A stretch of 64,000 nt of DNA, taken from Halicephalobus mephisto (taxonomy: Eukaryota > Nematoda > Chromadorea > Rhabditida > Panagrolaimidae). Of this stretch, positions 10,634-22,940 are shown in pieces. The notes under the pieces were generated by a model. That model saw only the letters and a list, made by a program, of their open reading frames with translations, ran no database searches and had not been told where the DNA came from. The position numbers and the translations under genes are program-made. Location of the stretch: positions 88,952-152,951 of the forward strand of contig SWDT01000068.1 of NCBI GenBank assembly GCA_009193035.1, given 5' to 3'. The first letter of the stretch is position 1; each line of letters opens with the position of its first letter.

Positions 10634-13600
10634 ATGCAGTATTTATGGAAAAATAATTTATCTGAATCGTTTACCATGAATAATATTTTTCTAAGAATCC
10701 TTCTCAATGTCATGATCCTATGTTTGGTTATTTTTTTGTTTCTTCTCTTTACGATAGAAGACGAATTTAAAGTTGAAATAATGACAGAGAGACGGGGTAT
10801 ATTTCAAACAGCGGTCAGATCTATTGATCCAAGGAAACCATTTTTTCGAAAGCCGGATGAACTAAAAGAAGTTGATTGTGCTAGATTTTTCAATAATAAC
10901 ACTGCTTATGAGAATATCTATACTAAAAAGAAGATAACCTATAAAGATGTAGAATCCTTATCTAGTGATTGTAGAGAAATTAAAATGAGAAATTATTTCC
11001 CAGAAAAACCTCGCAATGATATTGAAGCTGCCTTTCCCATTGCCTTCGCCAAGATTGTTTACACGGTAATTTGAAGCTATTGTATTAAAAAATTATAATT
11101 CAGATTTATACAGGACTACTTGTTTTTGGAAATGGAACTAGCAGCAACCTATGCTCCTCAGAATGTTTATTGTTATGCTGTCGACAAAAAATCTAATAAA
11201 ATCTTCCATCAACGGATTCATGCATTAACTGAATGCTTTCCTAATGTTTTTCATACCAAAATAGAATTCAATGTTAACAGCGCCGGCAAAAACATGGGAT
11301 TTGCTCACTATGAATGTTTGAAAGAGCTAATGAAGTATGATTGGAAGTATGTAGTATTACTTCAGGTAAGTTTCAGTTCCAATAATAATGTGTAAGCAAA
11401 TTATAATATACAGTACCTGTTAAAAGTTTGGCAACTTTTGTTTTTTGGCTATGACTTTGTTTCTTCATTTTTTAAAATGATTTCCTTTTTAAAATGAAGA
11501 AAACAAAAATCTTCATCTGGCTTTACAAGGAACACCTGAGGACTTTTTGAACTGCTTCATCGTGAATGGGAAATGATCGATTCAGCTATAGTTAAAAAAT
11601 TCATTTCATCGATGCGAACAGATATAAAGGAGTTATATGGTTTAAAAGCTTTGTAACAAGATATTAATTTTTTTTGCTTGAGTTATTATTTTAAATATTA
11701 ATTTAATAGGTTTTTATGAAGCTTTAAACAAAAAATTATCGAACTTTTAATCGGTCCAAAACTTAAAAATTTTTGCAATATTCTCTGATTTTCTTTGTAG
11801 GACCAGATGAGGATTTTTGTTTTCTTCGTTTAAAAAAAGAATTCAAAAACATGAAAAAATAAAGAAGTTATAGCAAAAAAAGTGGTAACCAAAAAACAAA
11901 AGTTGCCAAATTTTTGAGCGGCACTGTATATCACCTAACATTTGAAACAATTACTCATCAGCCTCTGACAAATCAGATTTAAAGAGAAACTAAAAACTCG
12001 ACCCTAAACTAAAGATGCTTCAGAGCTTTATGTCCTAAGGCATTGGACAAAAGTCTTTGCTATTTTTGTTTTAACAATATAAAAAAATATCAAATTAAAC
12101 AAAAAACAAAACATAATCAATATTTAGTTGGACCACCACGATTAGTTTAATAGCCTTGATTCGGTCAGGCATCGAAGCAATCAAGCGGTCAATAACATCC
12201 TGGCCAATGGACTCCCACTTTTTTTGCAAATAACGAATTTTTGATTCGCGTTTTTTGTATACTATCCCGCTACCCGTCTCTTAAGCTCCCCCCATAGATG
12301 CTCTATGGGGTTGAGGTCCGGAGACTGAGAGGGCCAGTCCAAAACTTGCACTTTCATACGAGAAAGGAAGTTCTGGGCCATTGCGGATTAATGTTTTGGA
12401 TCATTATCCTGCTGAAAAAACCATCCAGGTGGCATAGATTCCCGCCCGTGTGGTAGCATTTGATCCTTTAAGATATTGGTATATACATGTTTGTCCATTT
12501 TTCCTTTAATTCGGAATAATGGACCTACCCCATATGAGCTGAAACAACCTCAAACAATTACCGATCCACCACCATGTTTAACAGTAGGTTTCACGTATTT
12601 GGAGTTGTATCTCTGCCTTGGGGGTTGATGAACATAGGATATACCATCAGATCCGAAAAGATTTGCCTTACTTTCGTCACTCCAGAGAACCTTTGACCAG
12701 TCTGTTATTGTCCACTTCTCATACTTCTTAGCAAATGCTAATCGTGCCTTCTTATTCGCTTTTGAAATTGAGGGTTTACTGGTAGGGCGACGCCCGAGAA
12801 GTCCATTAGCAACCAGGCGTCTTTGAACAGTGCGAATCGAGATGGAATCACGTACTTCTGGCTCCAGCTGATTACGGATATCTGGTGCACTTTGACGAGG
12901 ATCGGCAACGGAGAGGCGTTTTATCATCCTGTCTGTTTTGTCGTCGGTCTTTCGTGGACGGCCAGGCTTGTATTTCGTATTCACAGTTTTGCGAGCACGG
13001 TAACGATTATAAATCGTCCTTACACTGGATTCTGGAATCGAGAAATCGCGACCAACGGAAGAATAGGAACGACCGGACTTCACGGCATGAACAATCAAGC
13101 TTCTGGTTTCTTCACTACAGTATCTACCCAGCATCGGAAATAAAAGTAAAAGATAAAAAAATATTAATAAGAAACATTATTCCAAAAAGCGAAAAATTAT
13201 ATATAAAAGCAAAGAAACTTACGTTCGCAAACACTTTTGTTGTGGTGCTTCTGAAGTTTTCCAGCCAACTTCACTGGGAAATCTATAATTTCGGGAAAAA
13301 CGGTTATTAAACCATCTGCCAAAGGTAGATATTGAAATACTAGAGAAACCTATTATGCTATCTCCAATAACACTTAAATATCAATAAAAAAAACTAAATT
13401 AGCAAAGACTTTTGACAGTTACTGTAAATTTAACATTGGTTCTTTGAATTTTGAAAATTTAAAATCTACCAATTTATTTATTATATCATTATGATCAAAC
13501 TTATACTGCTTGAACCCTTTTAATAAACACTTTTAACTTTTTCATAATGCAATATTAAAATAAGAAAAATTAAATTATAAAAATTAAGAGTCCAAATTGA

Positions 13601-14443
13601 ATGAAGTTGGGAAATCTAAGAAAGCAAATTAATAATTATCTAATGGCTGAGATTTCAGAATCATGACTTTTCATTGAAAACTAACGCTGAAATGGTTCAA
13701 ATTTTCACATGGATGAATGGAACGAATGATGTACAAATTTTGCCACCAATATGGCAGCGGATAAACAAGAAAGAAAATTGGAGTTTTGCGCGTTTAAATT
13801 TATTTCAGAAAAGTTTGTTCTATTTTTATGTAAAAGTTTAATTTCCATTATTTCAGAAGAGCGAAATATTGCTCGATTCAATGGAAAAGAACCAAAGTTG
13901 AATTTTGCCAAAGGCCTTGTAGAGTGTTCCTTATCTAGAGCAGTAGTCGACTTTATGGTCTTTGAATTGAATCTTACTACAGCCCTCACTTTGATTAATA
14001 ACGGAAAATATGGAGTCGACGAAATCTTGATCCCCACTCTGATGGCGACAGATGCTCTGAATGCTCCTGGAGGCTTTACTCATTATTGTATCGATAATCA
14101 TATCAGAGGCGATTATTTGACCAGATTAACTGTTTGGCATAACAAGAAAAAATGTCATAGCCATGTTATGCGGCATTCCATTTGTGTCTTTGGAGTAGCG
14201 GATTTAAAGTACCTCAAGGGTTATCCCCATCTATTTGGTAATAAAATGATTCCAAAAGTCGATTTTGCTGCTTCTGTTTGTTGGAGGGAGTTTTTATTCA
14301 ACAAAACTTACATCAACTCTGTAACTAATCCAGCCGACACATTGGACAAGAACATTTACATTAATTTAAATACTGTTCGATACAATAAGGAGCGATATGA
14401 TCCGAATTTTAACATTTCTAACTTTAAATGTAGGATAAAATAA
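10634..14443 (+). CDS. GT14 core-2/I-branching glycosyltransferase, copy 1 (474 aa)
   Basis: GT14 enzymes of this nematode family add GlcNAc or xylose branches in the Golgi. Four exons join in phase: 10634-11065, 11114-11365, 13659-13812 and 13857-14443. A signal anchor ([18 protein letters not shown]) follows the N-terminus; ATG 10676 is an alternative start. Family motifs are [51 protein letters not shown] and [20 protein letters not shown]. In the last, DE corresponds to the catalytic acidic position of C2GnT-type enzymes. CVFGVADL and [14 protein letters not shown] complete the C-terminus. Intron 2 is 2.3 kb and holds a Tc1-type MITE and a Tc1-like element, yet the flanking exons keep frame and splice sites, so the gene may still work. 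The substrate is unknown. Confidence 0.85.
11411..11926. mobile_element. Tc1-type MITE, 516 bp, in GT14 intron
   Basis: The ends are inverted repeats. The left starts CAGTACCTGTTAAAAGTTTG and the right, reverse-complemented, starts CAGTGCCGCTCAAAAATTTG. The similarity continues through GGCAACTTTTGTTTTTTGG. It is flanked by TA on both sides (11409-11410 and 11927-11928), the Tc1/mariner target duplication. It has no transposase frame. It sits inside intron 2 of the GT14 gene, 110 bases before the Tc1-like element. Confidence 0.85.
12038..13424 (-). mobile_element. Tc1-like transposon, 1.39 kb, defective
   Basis: The imperfect inverted ends share CAAAAGTCTTTGCT. The left end begins AGGCATTGGAC and the right end, reverse-complemented, begins CAGTAACTGTC. 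TA flanks both sides (12036-12037 and 13425-13426). It carries the minus-strand transposase pseudogene described separately and lies in intron 2 of the GT14 gene, antisense to it. Confidence 0.85.
12120..13134 (-). pseudogene. Tc1-like transposase (DD34E), inactivated
   Basis: The N-terminal half is open for 194 codons from 13134. It contains the HTH region ([20 protein letters not shown]), a GRPRK AT-hook motif and the first catalytic Asp in [13 protein letters not shown]. The frame is then cut by TGA where VWGCFS is expected (near 12551). After that, FQQDNDPKH (second Asp) and [19 protein letters not shown] (Glu, 34-residue spacing) are still readable, with further stops after DPKH and after RRVAG. 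The catalytic triad is visible but the protein cannot be made intact. It is typical of a dead genomic copy. Confidence 0.9.
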
Positions 14444-15107
14444 AAATGCCTTTTGAAGTTTGATACTAAATTATGTAAGACTCAATAAAATTCATAATTT
14501 GTGACAGAAATACTGAATTACATATATTAGATGAAATGTAATGTTAATATTCTTTATGAGTAGCATACTGTTCAACTTTTAAAAAGTAATTCATAAAATA
14601 TCTTGTGAAACCTTTTTTACTAAGAGTCATTTAAAAAAGCGTTATTCATTGTTTTAAAATTACTAAAGTTATCAATATCTAATTATATCGTTTGATTTAA
14701 AAGACATTTCAAGTAACTTTGTACATTTTCTAATACAAAAACTAAGCCTTCAAATTTGAACGACATATAATATAGAATAATGGGTTTCATAGATTCTGAG
14801 TCTGAAGTCAGGTTTGGAAGTTGACTTTCGGAATCCGGACTTCTGAAGTTATAAAACCTTATAACCTTCTTCAATGAAATTCAACTAATTTTACTTTTTC
14901 TTAAATAATATCTATCCTCTAAGACCTCCAACTTTTCTTTATGTACTGACTTCTAAAGCAGTGTCCTAAGAGGAAATTTTGAAAATTTTTATAGATTTTT
15001 AACTGGATATCTGTAAAAAATAGAAATCAGCATTGCTTTTAAATTTAAAAAACACTTTTCAAAACTCTAATTTCAAATGTTGATTTTTGGTTTTATTTGT
15101 TCGAAAT
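14444..15107. other. gene-free AT-rich stretch
   Basis: Between the GT14 3' end and the SINE-related block no gene is seen. An AATAAA-type poly(A) signal occurs near 14484 and could serve the GT14 gene. Confidence 0.5.
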
Positions 15108-15510
15108 GTTGTCTTTTCGTTATTTTATTCCGAACACAAATCTCGAACTTGGATAATTAACAAGTTGACAACAATGCGCGTTTAAATTTTTTTGATAGCT
15201 TGCATTTTCAAAGCTGGATTAATTTGTTCAAGTTTAAGATGATGTAATAAAAGATGGTAGTAAAATGTGAGGTGTCGATGGTATGACACCTTGGAGCTCT
15301 TCAATTTGTTAAGGTAGTTTTATAAAAAGTTTCATCAATCGGCTATGGGAGTCGAAAAACATGTGCGACCTATATATGGGTCGTATGTTGCCAAGGTGTT
15401 AAACCGTTATCATAAACGTACTAAGAAATACAAAAGCGACACGATCGATAAATCTTTGTTAAGACTGTTAGCAGTCTTTCTGGATCGGTGAAGTTATCGC
15501 TGTTCCGATC
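15108..15510 (-). repeat. SINE tail copy with inserted TGTAG-family fragment
   Basis: Two blocks match the SINE at 46.6 kb: 15110-15165 (TTCGTTATTTTATTCCGAACAC... to GGATAATTAA) and 15427-15510 (ACACGATCGATAAATCTTTG... to GTTCCGATCA). In the 46.6-kb copy they are about 20 bases apart. Here about 260 bases separate them, including 15236-15310, which resembles the 3' end of the TGTAG family (GGTGTCGATGGTATGACACC). A hairpin CGACCTATATATGGGTCG lies at about 15367-15384. It is non-coding. Confidence 0.65.
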
Positions 15511-16596
15511 ACCATTAAATTATTTGTTTTTTAAATTTCTTTAATAGTCCGAAATCTGCAGTAAAAATATTCTATTAAATTTTTTCTTCACTTCAAATTT
15601 AATAAAAACTACAGTAAATTTTATCCAATTGCTTATTTTGGACGTTTAAACCTTTTGTTTTTCAGTTTGTAATAAGTTCATTTTAAAAATCACTCTAATA
15701 ATGTTTGATATGACTTTTACTTGTTTATATAAACAACATATCTAGTGTTATTCGGAAGATCTAGGTAAATAATAAGATTTCGAGTTTCAGAATGAGTAGT
15801 TTTGTTCAATTGATAAGTTTAACACATTGTTACTTGATTATCATATCTTAAAACTATATTCTGCAGCTTTTTTGATAGAAAATATACGGGTTAAATATTT
15901 TAAATGCTAAAAGGAATAAGATAATTCATACTTGTTATGCTTTTTGAATTATTATCTTTGGATAACATCTCGGAGTATTATATAAACCTTAGGAATTCTC
16001 TGTAATCTATCCACTGTATTTAAAACTTTACTTAAATACAAAAATTCTACTTCTTCAGATTTGTACAAAGCGCTATAAAAATGACTAGCAAGTTTCCGTA
16101 GGTTAAAATATTTGTTTAACTCTTCTTTGTTAATAGTAATAATTAGGGATATAAAGTGTTCATCAAAAGTTTAGTTCTCTTCATAGTTAGAGTTGTTGTT
16201 TTTCATAAAAGTATTCTTTCTTTATGATCCGTTTGTTGCCTTTTTTAAGAGTTTTAACTGACATTTTTAAAAGAATAAATTTTCTCATTATTTCAAGTGC
16301 AAACTTTCTGCTTACTCTTACATTCACTAACATCTCAATTGTTTGTTGTTCAGTAATTTAGTGAATCTTTTTTGATTTATCTTTGTTACCACAAACATAA
16401 AGTTATTATATTCTTGTTTTAAATGTAACATAATCACTTTTGTGCCTACCAAAGTATTCAATAAATATAAATAATAAGTGGAAATAATATTCCACTATAC
16501 TATTTTTTCGTTATATCTAGAAACGTTGTGATCGATAATAACAGAAATACGTCAACAACGATAATTGCGTGTTATCTTCAAATTATAGCGTTTGGC
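15511..16596. other. gene-free AT-rich stretch
   Basis: Nothing recognisable is seen. It is probably the upstream flank of the decayed acyltransferase gene. Confidence 0.5.
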
Positions 16597-18924
16597 ATGA
16601 TAATGTGTCTTTTCTCATTTAGTTCTTCTTTCAAAGCAGTTCCATATGAAAATCATAGAAGAATGAAGTCGAAAACCAAGAAACAAAAACGACCGGATGT
16701 TCAATATCTTCGAGTTGTTGCGATTGCCGCTGTTTTGGGATTTCATCTGAGACCTGAACTTGTTCCCCAGGGATTCCTTGGAGTTGATATGTCAGTTTTT
16801 ATTTTCACATATCATTTTACATAATAATGATTTCAGATTCTTTGTCATCTCAGGGTATTTGATGACTCTGATTCTCAACTTCGGTCAGAAGTCACTGACA
16901 ATGAAATCGATATTTCAGTTCTATGAACGGAGAATGAAGAGACTCTTTCCTGCTTATTTTTTGGTTATCTTAGCAACATTATTCATATGTGGATTCTATC
17001 TAATTGCACTGGACTTTGATTTCCTTAGAACAGATGCTCTATGGGCCACGGTGTTCTCAACAAATCTGCAGTCGATGCTGAAGAAAGAAACATATTTCAA
17101 CCTCATTGGTGACTATAAGTTTTTCCTTCACACATGGTCCCTCTCCGTTGAATTTCAGTACTACTTACTCGCTCCATTCCTGATATACGGAATCTATCGG
17201 TCTAGACATCCTTTAATTGCGACTACTGTTATCGGGTTGATATCATTGATTTTCCAAATAATAACGAAAGAATTCGAAACAATTTCGTTTAGTTGTGTGT
17301 TTTCTCGAATATGGCAGTTTCTGATAGGAAGTTTTGTTATCTACCTTGAAGAAAGAAGACAATCCACCCAGAATCCATCGGAAGCCGAGGTAGAGCTGGT
17401 GGAAGATGGAGAGCCAAAGATTTCAAAGAATATGTATTCACATAACAGTTCCGTTGTTTTATAAGAATACTGATTATTTTTTCTCTTTCTGCTATCACAT
17501 TTATGCCGGCATTGTCTACTACCTTCTATTACACTGTTCTAATTAGAATAACTGCAACAACATTGACAGGATCGCTATGTTTGTTGGATGGAATCACGAG
17601 CCTAATTTTCTTAGCAGAGTGTTTGTATATTTTGGAGATATATCCTATTCAGTTTATCTCGTTCATTGGCCGGTTATCATTTTGGCCAAACTTGCAAATC
17701 TTCGAATCTTGGTGTAAGTTGATTCTGAAGCTTTAGTTTGACTACTTATAAATAAATTGTTTAGCTGTACTGCATAATCTAGGAATTATATTCATCCTTT
17801 CTATTCTCCAATATGAATTGTTTGAGAAGAAATTACTAAAAGCTTCTAGTCAGAAAGTTTTTCTTATTTGTATTGGCTTAATTATTGGAATAGTTGTGAT
17901 AGAAACACAACAACAAGGACTCGGATACACTTCTTCTGTGGGTTCTTATATTGATTTAATCTTATTGTCGTTATTTTCATTTGTAGATTCCTCAGCATCC
18001 TGCTGTTGCCGGCAACCAAATGATAGCTAAAGAATGCGAAAATCGCCTAAAGCTTTTCTCCTGTAATTGGGATCCAGAAATGTTAACTGTTGTAAACAAC
18101 AAAAAACCAACGACGAGTGAAGCTTTCTTCTGTTCGTATAATGGAACCGGTAAAGCGACTATTTTCGTTACAGGCAACAGTTTTGCTACCCGACAAGTTA
18201 GTACAATTGAATCTGCTTTGAGGGACAATACAAGAAACTGTACTTTGTTTTTAGACCAAATTGTCTACCTTTTGAATCTTTTAATGGTTTCTTTCCTAAA
18301 CGATGGGGATGTGATGAAGTTAGAAATAAGACAGTTCAGTTTCTAGAGAAATTTAAGCCAGATTTCTTGATTATTACACAAAGGTAAATTTCAATGGATT
18401 AACTCCTGATTTGTCAAGAAAACAGATCTTCTTTCTAATGAAACGACTTTTAGACTTAGTGGACATCCGAAATTCCAAAAGCCGCTCACGATGAAACAGG
18501 CTAAAATCGACAACACCACACTTATAGTTGCAGATTATCTAAAGATGTTCTCTCAGTTTGTGAAAAAGATTTTCATCATCGAACCCCACGTCGTTCTCAC
18601 TTTTGATCCCGTGACGGTACTTGCTAAAGAGCTCTCTCAAGGGAATTCCATCGATAAATACCATGTTTCAATGAGTAAACTTCAAAAGAGATTGATCCAG
18701 GCTGGTTTCGGATTCTCGCAGCAATGGACACTTGTCCCAAATGCGAATCTATCCCTATCAGATCTATCTTCTGCAAAGACGATAAATGTCCTGTCTACGA
18801 AGCAAAGAGAAAGCTGTCCTTATTCTGCGATTATGGCCATCTCAGTCCTCTCGGTGTTGAGAAAATGGTACCTATCGTGAAAACTTACTTCAACAAAGCT
18901 CTAACTGATCTAAGGTTAAATTAA
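16597..18924 (+). pseudogene. acyltransferase-3/SGNH (OAC-type) gene, decayed
   Basis: The family moves acyl groups across or within membranes onto sugars. It has an OafA-like multipass domain and, at the C-terminus, an SGNH hydrolase-like domain. Visible parts in order are VQYLRVVAIAAVLGFHLRPE, an intron at 16791-16836, FFVISGYLMTLIL, YERRMKRLFPAYFL, HTWSLSVEFQYYLLAPFL, YFGDISYSVYLVHWPV, the SGNH serine block TGNSFATRQ, and the Asp-His block FCDYGHLSPLGV near the end. The frame must shift at about 17462, 17570, 18255 and 18700 to keep these motifs, and no splice sites excuse the shifts. The start is 16597 or 16663. Unlike the two paralogues downstream it has no intron before HTWSLSVE, so it is not a recent copy of them. 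Confidence 0.8.
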
Positions 18925-19600
18925 TAAATTTATACCAATACATATCTAAGGTATAATAGAATCATTTTAAATTTAAGATAGTTTTTAAAATGTTAGTAAA
19001 AAACTATGCTTTTATAATTCTGGATTTTGGAAAGTTTCAAAACGAATATCCCAAAGACAGTGAACTAATATTTATTATTAGATTGTTTGAAAATTAATGC
19101 TGGATTTTGATTGCAAACCTTAAAGGATCGTAATGCAACTATAATATTTGATTTTTAACTAAAGTAAAAGTCGTCTGAATCAATACAGTTCTAACAAAAA
19201 AACTTATTTGTTAATTTAAATACTGTAGATGAGATAAATCTTTTGGGAGGAATTTCCCACAGTCTACTATTTACAGAAATTTTTCTTATACAATAAATTG
19301 TTGACATGCGTAACTGATAGTCAATTAATAAAAGATCAATCGAATACAGTATATAAGGTAAAATTATCTTCCGGAAATCGTTTTTAGCATCTTAACTTTT
19401 GGAGTTCATAAAACAGGTAGATAGAGCAAGGTTCAAAGCATTATAATGATATATAACCTATATATTTTCATGTAAGTGCATTTCTAAATATAAGCTGACT
19501 ACTAAAATAAATATTTTTAATGATCTACTACTTTTTATCAAATATTCAAATTTAAGGACATTTATGATTTTTCTTATGAAGAACTGATATAAAAAATAAA
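18925..19600. other. gene-free AT-rich stretch
   Basis: No gene or clear repeat is seen. Confidence 0.5.
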
Positions 19601-19795
19601 TGTTGGGACTTGAGGAGACGCCATGCAGGTGGTGCTCCCTGATTAGGTGGTCTTAGCACAACCATCGTAACCTTATGAGGCTTATATTGTTGTGTTGTTG
19701 TTTAATAATATATTTTTATAGAAGATTGTGACTTGTTGTCTTATAAAAACCCTATTACATCTCTTCCTATTCGTCGGATCCCAAGTCAAAACAAT
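19601..19795 (+). repeat. small MITE, TGTTGGGACTTG family, copy 1
   Basis: It begins TGTTGGGACTTGAGGAGACG and ends GGATCCCAAGTCAAAACA, so the ends are imperfect inverted repeats. The body (GGTCTTAGCACAACCATCGT) matches an inverted copy at 26222-26397. No coding capacity is seen. The two copies bracket the stanniocalcin-like and perilipin genes. Confidence 0.7.
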
Positions 19796-20272
19796 AACAT
19801 ATAATGGTTTTCAAGTTATTCAATTGATTCTCACGCAAACTGCTATAAATGTAATATAGTAATTTCATTTAAATTTACTGTATTTTCATAAACTTTTTGA
19901 ACTAAAGCTTGAATCTTTCTCTATCTGATGAACATAGGGAATTAAAAAAGTTTAAAAACCATAAAAAATAATAGCAAGATCAACTAAATGATTTAACCTA
20001 TTTTTTTAAGATAAAGAATTTCTGATTCAGCAGTGAGATTTATTTATTTTTAAATTTTCCAACAGTCATTATATCTGGTGCTGATTTGCCCAAAGTTCAA
20101 TTCTAGTTTGAGTCCCATACTCAGTATGCTATTCTTGCACTGTGTTTTTTTGTCTGGAACTGATAACATGGAAAGTAAAGTTTCGACAGTTTGACATGCT
20201 TCCAATTGACCAGCGTTAACAGCCTAAACTTAAAACTGATAAAGAATAGTCTTTATTTTCCACCAACATCCT

Positions 20273-21361
20273 TCAAATAAAATTTCCATGGAATCTGTCG
20301 AACCAGTGAGCGAAATTAAAACTTGATAAAGTTGAAAAACACGAAAACGGACCGCATTTTTTCAAAACATTGAAGATTTGTTTCAATGCGAGAAATGATA
20401 TGAAATCCTTGACTTCATAGGCGTGGAAGAACGCCACTTTGTTCGTTTTGCAGACATCGCAGAAACCACAATTGTAATAACAGTTGACATGACTCTCAAA
20501 AGCTTTCGTCCTCAAGTCGTCACAATCGATCAATTTGGAGCCTTGTTTCTTCTTCTTTTTCTGTTCTGAAAGAGGACAAACGGTTATTATCTGTTTCCAC
20601 TTGATAAGAAAAACGGTGTTCAGTTTTGGAGGAATTTCTGTAGTAAACAAAACTTGCCTTCTTTGACTATGTTTCCGAGTTTTTCTAAAAGACAATTTTT
20701 TGTACAGTTGATGAATTCTCTTCCTGCTGCATCAAAGGATTGGAAGATGTCTAGAAAATTTAACTATTAGCTCAGATAAGATAAATCAATTTTTAAAGTT
20801 ACTATTTTGTCGGTTTTTTGAGAAAATTGTTTAAAATGATTTTTTTCAGCAATTCACTGATGATTCTTTCGAGTTAATCTGGATTCGAAATAAAGTAGAT
20901 ATTTTATATTAGTAAATTATTTCGAAAGATGTTTTTGAATAATTTAATTTTTTTAAATAGAAATTATCAATTGTAATTTGGAAGAGGATTTTTTTGTGGT
21001 TAAAAAATTGAAATTGTCAGATCCCATTCAAACAGCCAAGGGTCCAATCCAACAGGATCTTGTTTTCCTGTTTTTCCTTAATTTCTTTCGACAAAACATT
21101 ATCTTTTGGGTATCTTTCACAACCCCCGGTTCAGAGAACGCCCAATTATGCATTTTCATCAAGAAACCAACCTTTTCGAACGAATCTTTCGCAGTACTTT
21201 TTCCCGTACTTTATCAAATATCCATCCGCACCGCAATGAACCCGCTTTTCGAATTTTGAATACATACTGCATCCATAAGCGTTCTTCTCATCTTCAGCAT
21301 CCACAATAATTAGTAAATAACAAATATAAAAAAAATAAAAAGAAACAAGTTTTCGATGCAT
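20273..21361 (-). CDS. secreted cysteine-rich protein, stanniocalcin-like pattern (191 aa)
   Basis: Three minus-strand exons join in phase: 21361-21172, 20750-20658 and 20565-20273. The first begins with a signal peptide (MHRKLVSFYFFYICYLLIIVDA) and continues CGADGYLIKYGKKYCERFV. Exon 2 reads IFQSFDAAGREFINCTKNCL. Exon 3 has SHVNCYYNCGFCDVCKTNK and ends IFNVLKKCG plus a tail. The order (Cys-x-x-DG...C..F...FD..G..F....CL...CY...C...N...L..C) is that of stanniocalcins, secreted disulphide-rich hormone-like glycoproteins. This is pattern recognition, not a measured match. Intron 2 uses a GC-AG donor (AAG|GCAAGT). It is the only such intron I found here, and no other donor nearby keeps phase. 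Confidence 0.65.
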
Positions 21362-21479
21362 GTTTATATGAATTTAGAAAACGGAAGCAAAGTGCGAACA
21401 AAGTTCTCTGTCTCTCACTGCCCACCCATACTGACTACATACTGGTCCTCATGTACTGTGAAATAATTATCCATGGTTC

Positions 21480-21780
21480 GAATCACTTTTTTGTTATGGG
21501 AATTAAGGGAATATCCTGGAATTTTTTGGAATTCTTATAGAAGTTTCTGGAGTTTTCTGGAATCTCGCAGTTTTTAGAATATTCCAGAATTTAGTAGAAG
21601 ATTCTGAAATTCCCTAAAAACGTAGATATTTCCGAATTCTTTTGAAATCTCGCAGTTTTTAGAAAATTGCAGAATTCAGTAGATGATTCTGAAATTTTTA
21701 TAAAAGTTTCTAATTTTTTCTAGAATTTTATGAATTTTTAGGAGCTTTCAGAATCCAATAAAGGTTTTAAAAATTAACAT
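21480..21780. repeat. degenerate TTCTAGAA-rich repeat tract
   Basis: Imperfect repetitions of motifs such as TTTCTGGAATTTT, AATCTCGCAGTTTTTAGAA and GTAGAAGATTCTGAAATT. Similar degenerate text occurs near 29.7-32.1 and 37.2-37.4 kb. It is non-coding. Confidence 0.5.
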
Positions 21781-22009
21781 TTACAACAAAAATTCATGTT
21801 CAAGTAATCTCGTATCAATGTTTTTTTAATTTTAAAATAGTGATTTTTACTTTTTGTCCTTGAAGAAATCGATAATTACAAACATCAAATTTTCCGTTTT
21901 CTGAACCGGAAAAATCACCAAAAATTGCAAAAACTGATCTTGTCAGTCTTTTCAATTTTAATTTTTCTTTATTAAAACGTGTTTATTTGCAAGATTAATT
22001 ATGTTTTAT

Positions 22010-22940
22010 TTGATTTTTGACCAATGTTGCTGTTATAAAAGAAGATAAAAACAAAAAATGGACTGATTTAAACGTGTTTTTTTGTTTTTAATCAATTTTC
22101 TATTATGAAAAAAAAAATTAACCAAATTAAAAATGTTTATTCTTTTATTTTCATGATTTAATATATTTTGTTTAACTTTTTTACCAGGATATCTCTCATG
22201 AAATAAAATTAAAAAACCGACTGATTTAAACATGTTTATGATTTTTAATCAATTTTTTATTATAAAAAAATTAAAATTAATCAAGTTAAAGTTTCTTTGG
22301 TCATTTGTACGATTAAATATTTTTTTAGTTTTTGTTAATTTTTCTTCTATGAAAGAAAAGATAGAAGATGGTGAACACAAAAAGTGGACTGATTCCAACG
22401 TCGTTATTTTTTATCTGCAAGATTATAGTCCACTTGTTTTTTGACCAAGGTTCCGTTATGAAATAATATCAAAACAAAAATTTACCTGATTTAAACATGT
22501 TTATTCTGTTATTTGCACGATTGAGAATGTTTTATTTGACTTTTGACCGAGGTTTCTTTCGTGAAATGAGAAAAAAACAAAAAGTAGATCAAATTAAACA
22601 TGTTTACGTGGATTTCAGCCAGCGTTTCTGTTTTTAAAAAAATCAAAACGAAAATTAAATCAAGTTGAACATATTTATTCTGTCATTTTCATTATTAAAT
22701 ATATTCTATAATTTTTTACCAGAATTTCCCCAATGAGATAAAATAAAAACAAAAAATTGACCGATTTAAAAACGTTTATATGACTTTTGGCCAGTGTTTC
22801 CGTTGTGAAAAAATCAAAGCAGAAATTTACCCGATCTAAACATGTTTATTTGGTTATTTGCAAATGAAGAATGTTCTTTCTGGCTTTTGACCAGGGTTTC
22901 CTTCGTGAAATGAGAGGAAAACAAAAAGTGGACCGATTTG
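22010..22940. repeat. tandem array of about 175-bp degenerate units
   Basis: Motifs TTTTGACCA(G)GGTTTCC, GTGAAATGAGA(A), AACAAAAAGTGGACCGATTTAAACATGTTTAT and GTTATTTGCACGATT recur. GACCAAGG/GACCGAGG-type starts at about 22442, 22545, 22618, 22720, 22792 and 22889 alternate in steps of about 100 and 73 bases, so every second one is about 175 bases apart. The array ends about 290 bases before the perilipin ATG. Confidence 0.7.

Noticed and set aside
12885..13310. 141-codon plus-strand frame
   Set aside because: It is antisense to the Tc1-like transposase and runs into its inverted-repeat region. It is a shadow.
15367..15384. Rho-independent terminator-like hairpin
   Set aside because: The context is a eukaryotic genome and a SINE-derived segment, and no T-run follows.
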